Assembly: GCA_009691315.1 (NCBI GenBank)
Contig: SICT01000037.1
Span: 1-9,720, forward strand
Source: Candidatus Uhrbacteria bacterium
GTDB lineage: Bacteria; Patescibacteriota; Patescibacteriia; 2-12-FULL-60-25
Length of the DNA: 9,720 nt
Direction: 5' to 3'
Part shown: piece after piece, positions 1 through 5,141 of the stretch
Numbering within the stretch: position 1 is the first letter of the stretch
Layout: the number at the start of each line of letters is the position of its first letter
Position numbers and translations under genes: made by a program
The notes under the pieces: generated by a model
The model's database searches: none
Told to the model about the DNA's origin: nothing
Seen by the model: only the letters and a program-made list of their open reading frames with translations

Positions 1-420
1 CCGGAGTACTCGGAGGACGAGCCGTTCGTCTCTCTCGGACATGCTCTGAGGCTTCTTTCAGAGACTACACGGCTCCACCGTCTGGACAAACATCGGTTGA
101 CCTCACAAAAAATCTCCGATCTTCTCCGGCAGCTCATTGACTTCTTCGTCATCTGCCGGAAGGTTCATCTGCATCGCGACTGGAAGCTGTTCGGCTTCCC
201 AGACGCGCAGATGCCGACCGATTCGGATCCGGCGACTGACCAGCAATTGCAGGACTGGCTCGAGAAAAGACACGCAGAGTGTCTCAGTGCCTGCCGAATC
301 TTGGCAACGCGTCGAAATGTTTCTCCAGGCGTTGACGAAGCGAGTTCGGTCGCAGAGCTCGTCGCTCGTCACGAAGCACTGGGCAACTTGCCCGTGCGAA
401 CCGTGCGTCAAGTAGCTTGA
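1..420 (+). CDS. C-terminal part of an unrecognised protein (5' end outside the window)
   Basis: The frame is open from the first base to the TGA at 418-420, giving 139 codons with no start needed inside the window. An internal TTG at 97 could begin a shorter product, but the upstream codons read as ordinary protein (about PEYSEDEPFVSLGHALRLL), so I take this as the tail of a longer gene. The visible part is probably helical and soluble. It is rich in Leu, Arg, Asp and His, with a hydrophobic, aromatic stretch containing LIDFFVICRK and a later acidic segment ending in DWLEKRHAE. I see no membrane helix, signal peptide or catalytic motif. It is GC-richer than the recA-ftsK genes and on the opposite strand, so it is not part of that operon. 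No family is recognised and no function is proposed. A 102-codon reverse-strand frame lies under it and is taken as a shadow. Confidence 0.6.
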   Translation, partial: PEYSEDEPFVSLGHALRLLSETTRLHRLDKHRLTSQKISDLLRQLIDFFVICRKVHLHRDWKLFGFPDAQMPTDSDPATDQQLQDWLEKRHAECLSACRILATRRNVSPGVDEASSVAELVARHEALGNLPVRTVRQVA

Positions 421-448
421 TATCTGATCCTCGTTCTTTTCTTCTTCC

Positions 449-479
449 CTCTGACCAATGTGACCAGAGAGAAATTTTT
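449..479 (+). terminator. Weak candidate terminator after the 1-420 gene
   Basis: CTCTG (449-453) can pair with CAGAG (465-469), with a short inner CA/TG pairing, and a run of five T lies at 475-479 after a 5-nt spacer. The stem is short and the T-run is offset, so this is only a plausible end for the upstream gene. Confidence 0.25.
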
Positions 480-524
480 CTCACAGGTTAAATATCATTT
501 GACCATTGAGAAAACTTACCAGGC

Positions 525-553
525 TTGACGGAACACAATTTTTTTTCTATCTT
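525..553 (+). promoter_or_regulatory. Sigma-70-like promoter of the small RNA
   Basis: TTGACG (525-530, five of six consensus bases) is followed by a 17-nt spacer and TATCTT (548-553, four of six). Transcription would begin near 560, only about three bases before the 5' arm of the RNA's closing stem at 563. This fit between promoter and structure supports both. The spacer carries a T-run just upstream of the -10 element. Confidence 0.5.
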
Positions 554-559
554 GATGGA

Positions 560-747
560 AGGTTTCATCTTTTGAGAACTGCGAAGTGGCGTACGTTTCT
601 TAGTTTTTCTTGAAAGCGGTGTCCGCCGAAGCTTTACGCGGAGGTGGATAAATTCTCTCCTCCCGCCGTCAGGAGGAACTCCTTACAACGTGGCGTCCCT
701 TTGCAGCTTTGAAGAGATGAAAAAAAATCGGCGATTGCCGATTTTTT
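560..747 (+). ncRNA. Candidate structured small RNA with paired ends (6S-like layout, family unknown)
   Basis: A transcript of about 188 nt is bounded by a good promoter and an intrinsic terminator. The two ends pair: 563-586 against 699-722 gives 22 of 24 positions paired, with three G-U wobbles and mismatches at 574/711 and 578/707. A second helix, ACGTT 593-597 with AACGT 687-691, lies inside it across an internal loop that carries GGCGT on both sides. The centre has a U-rich single-stranded stretch (about 598-616), a hairpin AGGAG-GAA-CTCCT (671-683) on the 3' side and an apical GC-rich region (about 617-669). Paired ends, a central open region with a 3'-side hairpin and a length near 185 nt recall 6S RNA, which binds RNA polymerase. 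That is analogy of shape only; I found no signature sequence. The GGAA-loop/AGCAGC motif of SRP RNA, the tRNA-like ends of tmRNA and the conserved core of RNase P RNA are not seen. The start is inferred from the promoter and could move by a few bases. Confidence 0.55.
722..747. terminator. Bidirectional intrinsic terminator
   Basis: A perfect 11-bp stem (722-732 with 737-747) closes a GATT loop. The stem base is A-run/T-run, so both strands end in U after the GC-rich part. On the plus strand it ends the small RNA. On the minus strand it could stop read-through from the recA-ftsK-HTH operon, since no other convincing terminator follows that operon's last gene. Confidence 0.85.
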
Positions 748-782
748 GGCTCTTGTCGTATAGGCAGATCTAGGTCAGAATC

Positions 783-803
783 CCCCTCTTTTGGAAAGAG
801 GGG
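783..803. repeat. REP-like palindrome
   Basis: CCCCTCTTT (783-791) and AAAGAGGGG (795-803) form a perfect 9-bp stem with a TGG loop, followed by TTAGGGGAGTT. GC-rich palindromes with this kind of flank are, from memory, common dispersed intergenic elements in several bacterial groups. Only one copy is in this window, so dispersal cannot be shown here. Confidence 0.45.
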
Positions 804-881
804 TTAGGGGAGTTAAAAAATAAACAGGGTTATGCGGTACCTGATACCAATAATCTCCAGGTTTTAACTCACCTCATTCCT

Positions 882-908
882 GTTGAAGTTGCACACGTTC
901 ACTTCAAC
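882..908 (-). repeat. Inverted repeat downstream of the HTH gene
   Basis: GTTGAAGT (882-889) and ACTTCAAC (901-908) pair perfectly over 8 bp around an 11-nt loop, 27 bp past the HTH gene stop. No T-run follows on either strand, so it is not a standard intrinsic terminator. It may protect the mRNA 3' end. Confidence 0.4.
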
Positions 909-935
909 TCCAAAAGAGAGGAGGTCTGAGAATAC

Positions 936-1652
936 CTACCGGGCGGTCGATGTTGTCACCTCATACACAGAAGGCAATGGTCGATCGTAGACCACCCGTT
1001 TTGTGACGGTTGCTTCATGCCCATGACGACGTTTGGCAATGATTGTGATCAGCGTTGTGCCACGCGGAATATTTATTTCCATAGAAAATGTGCCATCTGG
1101 CTGGACAATGGCTTGTTGGCCATTGATCGTGACGGAAGATTCACTCGCGGTTTTTCCACTCACCTGAATGTTTGGCTGGGGGACGCGTGATTCATCCAAG
1201 GGTTGATCTACTTGCAATGGTGGTGGCGTCCCAATCGTTCGGACTTGAAAATAAACATATCCTCCTAAAAGGAGGGCGAATAAAATAAATCCACCGATCG
1301 TCAGAGTGCGTGAAAGGGTTGCGAGATCAAAACCTCGGATGTAACGCGGTCGTGGCAAGAGTTCTTCTGGTTTGCGTTCAAGATGATGCTCACGCAAACA
1401 CGAACGGTATTTTTGAATGAAATAATTTTCTTGGCCGTGCAAAAAATTTACGTAAACGCGCAACAGCCGTTCGGCATAGATTGGATCCAAGATTTCCCCC
1501 AGATGCTCTTCTTCCCAGGCGCGGATGAGGGATTCGTCAATTTTTGTATGCGCCGCAATTTGCTGACGCGTCCAGCCAGCTCGTTCGCGTAGTTCAATTA
1601 AATCCGCTCCGATATGGCCGGATGAATTCACCGATTTATGGACGAACCCCAT
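936..1652 (-). CDS. RodZ-like membrane protein: HTH_25 domain, one TM helix, Ig-like extracellular domain
   Basis: This 238-residue protein has three parts. Residues 14-75 match the HTH_25 domain of RodZ (LIELRERAGWTRQQIAAHTKI, ending in a LLRVYVNFLHG-type helix). Residues about 115-136 form a single membrane helix after a basic stretch. Residues about 148-222 form a small beta-sandwich of the bacterial Ig-like kind (QVSGKTASESSVTINGQ, then DGTFSMEINIPRG and a closing VTKRVVY strand). The expected topology is HTH in the cytoplasm and Ig-like domain outside. RodZ anchors MreB and helps set cell shape; in this protein the outer domain differs from RodZ's DUF4115, so I do not use that name. It is the last gene of the recA-ftsK operon, 5 bp after the ftsK stop. 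No clear Shine-Dalgarno precedes ATG 1652, which fits translation coupled to ftsK. The stop is TAG. Confidence 0.85.
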   Translation of the reverse strand: MGFVHKSVNSSGHIGADLIELRERAGWTRQQIAAHTKIDESLIRAWEEEHLGEILDPIYAERLLRVYVNFLHGQENYFIQKYRSCLREHHLERKPEELLPRPRYIRGFDLATLSRTLTIGGFILFALLLGGYVYFQVRTIGTPPPLQVDQPLDESRVPQPNIQVSGKTASESSVTINGQQAIVQPDGTFSMEINIPRGTTLITIIAKRRHGHEATVTKRVVYDRPLPSVYEVTTSTAR

Positions 1653-1657
1653 ACAGG

Positions 1658-3892
1658 TTACGTTTCGTCTGCTTGGTCATCTGCCGCTTGCTCCTCAACC
1701 AATTTTTCGAGTTCAGCCACTTGTTGTCGTGGCATTTCTGGGGGTGCCATTTGTTTTGTGAAATCTGCTTTTAATATCTCTCGTGGTTTAGCCCCATCTC
1801 CTGGGCCGATAAAGCCTTCTTCTTCGAGTAGATCAAGCAAACGTGCGGCGCGAGCATAACCAACTTTGAGACGTCTCTGTAAAAGAGAGGCCGAGGCTTT
1901 GCCCGCACGTAAAATTTCTTCTTTGGCTTCGGGAATGAGCGCGTCAGAATCATCGTCAGTATAATCTCCGCCGCTATTCATAATCGTGGCACTGCTGGGA
2001 CGCTCAGTGACCGACAAGTCATAATCCGCCGGCTCATATTTTGATTTGATGAATTCTACGACACGACCAATCTCTGCTTCAGACACAAAACTATCTTGTA
2101 CGCGTTTGGGAGTGGCGAGTTCAGCGGTTGAAAATAACATGTCCCCACGCCCCAGCAACTTTTCTGCGCCTTGTTGATCAAGAATCGTGCGTGAGTCTGT
2201 GGCTGAAGCGACGGCAAAAGCGATACGTGCGGGGATGTTCGCTTTAATCAAACCGGTGATCACATCAACACTTGGCCGTTGAGTGGCGAGCACCAGATGA
2301 ATACCAACCGCACGTGACATTTGTGCCAGGCGTACGATCGGACCTTCCACATCAGACGCAGCGGTTGCCATAAGATCAGCGAGTTCATCAATCAGAATGA
2401 CAATATAAGGAAGATGATCCTGTACGCGGGCGTTGTACGTTGCGAGATCGCGTGAACTAAATTTTGCCAGCAGATCATAACGTCGATCCATTTCCCGCAA
2501 CGCCCACTTCAGTGCATTTACGGTTTCATTCACTTTGGTAATAACTGGCGTGATCAGGTGTGGGATACCATTGTAGATTTGTAGTTCCACGCGTTTTGGA
2601 TCCACCATGATGAGTTTCAAATCATCCGGACCGTTCGTATACAGATACGACATGATGATTGTATTCAAGCACACGGATTTTCCAGAACCTGTTGCCCCGG
2701 CTACGAGCAAATGTGGCATGCGTGTCAGATCAGCCACCCACGGTTTGCCCGCAACATCTTTCCCAAGCGCAAACGTGAGATTGGTTTTGCGTTCGCGGAA
2801 TTCTTTTGATTCTAAAATTTCGCGTAGTCCGACCGTTGCAACAGATTGATTCGGTACCTCAATCCCAACCAGCGATTTTCCCGGGATGGGAGCTTCAATA
2901 CGAATGGGATGAGCAGCGAGCGCGAGAGCCAGGTCATTATGCAGACCCGTAATACGCGTGAGTTTGATCCCATCCGATGGTTTGAGGGCAAATTGTGTGA
3001 CCGTCGGTCCAACCGAAACCTCCGTCATTTCAACGGGAATGCCAAATGTTTCGAGGGTTCGTCTAATCACCTCTTTATTATGGTTAATGTCACCTGATGT
3101 TGGACGTTGATCGCGACGTTCCAAAAGTTCCAGTGGAATCTCGATCCGCGGATAACGTCGTTTTGGTTTTGGTAGGGGAGCATCTTCCTCATCATCTGCC
3201 ATGTGCTTGCTTTGCGATACGGGGAAGAGTGGTGTGTCCGAGCTTTCCTTTTCTGTTTCCTGAGCCGTTTCTTCGAGAGGAGTAAGAGCAATTTCTTGTA
3301 GTTTTTGACTGCGTAATTCCAACCATTTGCGGAATGGATAACTGAGGCCGCGTAGAATCAGGACCAGAAGTTTCCACAACCAGCGAAAGGCAAACAAGAC
3401 TTGTTCAAGGGTCGCATTGAAGCTGAGCAAGAGAGCGATGATCAGGAGCGCGATCGAGACGATGATGGCGCCGGGGAGACCGAGAAAATGGATCAGGGGT
3501 AGAGCCACAGTTTCGCCCAATTTTCCGCCAGCGGCACGCAAAACCGCATCGTTTATGATCGTGTTTGTTGTATTGGGAAAGGTTACGGCATGGACAAATG
3601 GATTGAGTGTGAGAAAAAATAGGAAAAAACCAATGACATTTGTGAAGCGCAGAGGCAATCGTTCTGGATTCACCAGGTACATGCCCCAGGCAATGAGAAT
3701 AAAGGGAAGAGCGATTCGATCCCAGCCAAACACATAGGCTGCTCCATCATCCAAAGCTTGGCCAAAGGCTCCGGATAAATTAAACAAGGCGAGCAAAAGA
3801 AGTGCTGCGAGGGCAAACACAAGCACGATGCCAATTCCACGCCGAGTTTTCGGGTGGAGAGATAGGTCCAGGGATTTTTTTCTACGAGACAT
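1658..3892 (-). CDS. ftsK: DNA translocase FtsK
   Basis: This 744-residue, septum-located, ATP-driven DNA pump moves chromosomes during division. Hydrophobic helices lie at about 20-40, 60-75, 82-100 and 138-158, followed by a short charged linker (about 190-260), much shorter than in E. coli. The alpha domain (about 262-345, SGDINHNKEVIRRTLETFGIPVE) leads into the RecA-like motor. Walker A is GATGSGKS at 399-406, Walker B is VILIDE at 498-503, and the LATQRPSVDVITG segment lies at 535-547. The DNA-reading winged-helix gamma domain is at about 646-710 (DALIPEAKEEILRAGKASASLLQRRLKVGYARAARLLDLLE, in parts). After it comes an extra acidic, coiled-coil-like tail (711-744). All key residues are present, so it should be active. 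It starts 32 bp after recA and ends 5 bp before the HTH gene. A GGGG-containing, rather distant Shine-Dalgarno-like stretch precedes the ATG. Confidence 0.97.
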   Translation of the reverse strand: MSRRKKSLDLSLHPKTRRGIGIVLVFALAALLLLALFNLSGAFGQALDDGAAYVFGWDRIALPFILIAWGMYLVNPERLPLRFTNVIGFFLFFLTLNPFVHAVTFPNTTNTIINDAVLRAAGGKLGETVALPLIHFLGLPGAIIVSIALLIIALLLSFNATLEQVLFAFRWLWKLLVLILRGLSYPFRKWLELRSQKLQEIALTPLEETAQETEKESSDTPLFPVSQSKHMADDEEDAPLPKPKRRYPRIEIPLELLERRDQRPTSGDINHNKEVIRRTLETFGIPVEMTEVSVGPTVTQFALKPSDGIKLTRITGLHNDLALALAAHPIRIEAPIPGKSLVGIEVPNQSVATVGLREILESKEFRERKTNLTFALGKDVAGKPWVADLTRMPHLLVAGATGSGKSVCLNTIIMSYLYTNGPDDLKLIMVDPKRVELQIYNGIPHLITPVITKVNETVNALKWALREMDRRYDLLAKFSSRDLATYNARVQDHLPYIVILIDELADLMATAASDVEGPIVRLAQMSRAVGIHLVLATQRPSVDVITGLIKANIPARIAFAVASATDSRTILDQQGAEKLLGRGDMLFSTAELATPKRVQDSFVSEAEIGRVVEFIKSKYEPADYDLSVTERPSSATIMNSGGDYTDDDSDALIPEAKEEILRAGKASASLLQRRLKVGYARAARLLDLLEEEGFIGPGDGAKPREILKADFTKQMAPPEMPRQQVAELEKLVEEQAADDQADET

Positions 3893-3924
3893 GGGTAAAA
3901 AGTCCCCTGATTGTAACGCGAAAA

Positions 3925-5013
3925 TTATGAACTGGCGAGATCAGGCGTATTGTCTGTTGGTTCTTCTGTCGATTTGGTAGGAACAGTCCCGCCACTTTCT
4001 TCTTCTCGAGTCTGCCAGGTCGTTAAGCATTTTGCACGAATTTGTTTCATGAGATCAGGCCGTTCACGCAGAGTGGCTTTGGCATTTTCCCGTCCGACGC
4101 CAAGTTTTTCTCCTTCATAGGTATAAGAATTTCCGCTTTTCTGAACCACATTCAGTTCCACTCCGCTATCAATCAAATCACCGGATACCGAAATTCCCTC
4201 GTTATACATGATGTCGAATTCACAGGTGCGGAATGGAGCCGCGACTTTGTTTTTGACGATTTTGGTTTTGACCCGATTCCCAATAATCCGTTCACCTATT
4301 TTAATTTGTGCGCTTCGACGAACCTCGATGCGTACGGATGAATAAAATTTGAGAGCCATACCACCGGTTGTGGTTTCTGGATTGCCAAACACAATACCGA
4401 TTTTCAGACGGATTTGGTTGATGAAGATGACCGTGGTTTTTGAACGCGAGACAATGCTCGTCAATTTACGCAGTGCCTGACTCATCAGACGTGCTTGCAA
4501 TCCCATGTGTTGGTCACCCATTTCTCCTTCAATTTCTGCTTTTGGGGTGAGCGCGGCAACCGAGTCAATCACGATCACATCAATCGCATTTGAGCGAACC
4601 AATGTTTCGACAATATCTAGAGCTTGTTCGCCGGTGTCTGGTTGAGAAATGAGCATCTCATCAACATTCACACCAATTTTTCTCGCGTAATCTGGATCTA
4701 GCGCGTGTTCGGCATCAACGAAGGCGGCAATGCCACCTGCTTTTTGTGCCTCTGCAATAATGTGTTGTGCGAGCGTTGTTTTTCCGGATGCCTCTGGTCC
4801 ATAGATTTCAATAATACGTCCACGGGGTACTCCAAAGACTCCCAGTGCCAGGTCAAGGGATAAACAACCGGTTGGAATGACCTCGACCTGCATTTTATGC
4901 GCTTCGCCAAGCCGCATGATAGAACCTTCGCCAAATTTTTCTTTAATTTGATCAATAGCTGTTTGCGCTGCAAGCGTTCGACCATCACGTTCGTCTGATG
5001 TTTTTTTAGGCAT
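3925..5013 (-). CDS. recA: Recombinase RecA
   Basis: This 362-residue protein forms filaments on single-stranded DNA, drives homologous pairing and strand exchange, and in many bacteria triggers LexA cleavage. The N-terminal helix domain is at about 10-35. Walker A is GPEASGKT at 72-79, the catalytic Glu lies in FVDAEHALD (98-106), and Walker B is VIVID at 146-150. Loop L1 is around EGEMGDQHMGLQARLMSQA (162-180), and L2 with the FINQIR and GNPETTTGG signatures is at 197-218. The C-terminal domain runs to about 330 and ends in a Ser/Thr/Glu/Asp-rich acidic tail, as in other RecA proteins. Length matches the family. It is the first gene of the recA-ftsK-HTH operon. No Shine-Dalgarno is visible before ATG 5013; the leader is AT-rich. 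I see no obvious LexA-type operator. Confidence 0.98.
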   Translation of the reverse strand: MPKKTSDERDGRTLAAQTAIDQIKEKFGEGSIMRLGEAHKMQVEVIPTGCLSLDLALGVFGVPRGRIIEIYGPEASGKTTLAQHIIAEAQKAGGIAAFVDAEHALDPDYARKIGVNVDEMLISQPDTGEQALDIVETLVRSNAIDVIVIDSVAALTPKAEIEGEMGDQHMGLQARLMSQALRKLTSIVSRSKTTVIFINQIRLKIGIVFGNPETTTGGMALKFYSSVRIEVRRSAQIKIGERIIGNRVKTKIVKNKVAAPFRTCEFDIMYNEGISVSGDLIDSGVELNVVQKSGNSYTYEGEKLGVGRENAKATLRERPDLMKQIRAKCLTTWQTREEESGGTVPTKSTEEPTDNTPDLASS

Positions 5014-5060
5014 AGAGATTTATTAAGTGTTCTATTTTAGTTCGATACCAACTTTAACAG

Positions 5061-5090
5061 TTTTTATTCGTAAAGAGGAGATGGCGTCAA
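5061..5090 (-). promoter_or_regulatory. Candidate promoter of the recA operon
   Basis: On the minus strand TTGACG (5090-5085) and TAAAAA (5066-5061) are 18 nt apart, which would give a start near 5054 and a 40-nt leader. The -35 hexamer is identical to that of the small RNA promoter at 525. A second -10-like hexamer, TAAAAT (5039-5034), lies closer to the gene but lacks a good -35. Confidence 0.35.
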
Positions 5091-5094
5091 GAGT

Positions 5095-5131
5095 AAAAAT
5101 CCCCCAGTCCTTCAAGCTAAGGATTGGGGGA
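5095..5131 (-). terminator. Intrinsic terminator of the M23 lipoprotein gene
   Basis: Arms 5100-5112 and 5119-5131 give 13 bp with one G-U pair around a 6-nt loop. The minus strand then reads ATTTTT (5100-5095). It begins 11 bp past the TAA at 5144-5142, separating this gene from the recA operon promoter just downstream. Confidence 0.9.
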
Positions 5132-5141
5132 GAAGAAGGGG

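Larger units (their letters stand above)
748..935. other. Intergenic region between convergent transcription units
   Basis: No coding frame is credible here. Apart from the REP-like palindrome it holds a weak inverted repeat ACCTG 839-843 / CAGGT 858-862 and the stronger GTTGAAGT/ACTTCAAC pair. Together with 421-559, which shows only a weak terminator and the promoter, this accounts for the 515-bp gap. Confidence 0.6.

Noticed and set aside
560..747. Small RNA as SRP RNA, tmRNA or RNase P RNA
   Set aside because: No GGAA-loop with AGCAGC partner, no tRNA-like acceptor and T-arm, and no conserved GAAAGTCCGG-type core.
690..774. Short frame GTG 690 (or ATG 717) with AGGAGG at 671-676 upstream, a possible leader peptide
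   Set aside because: The spacing from AGGAGG to GTG is 13 nt, and the frame runs straight through the terminator hairpin.
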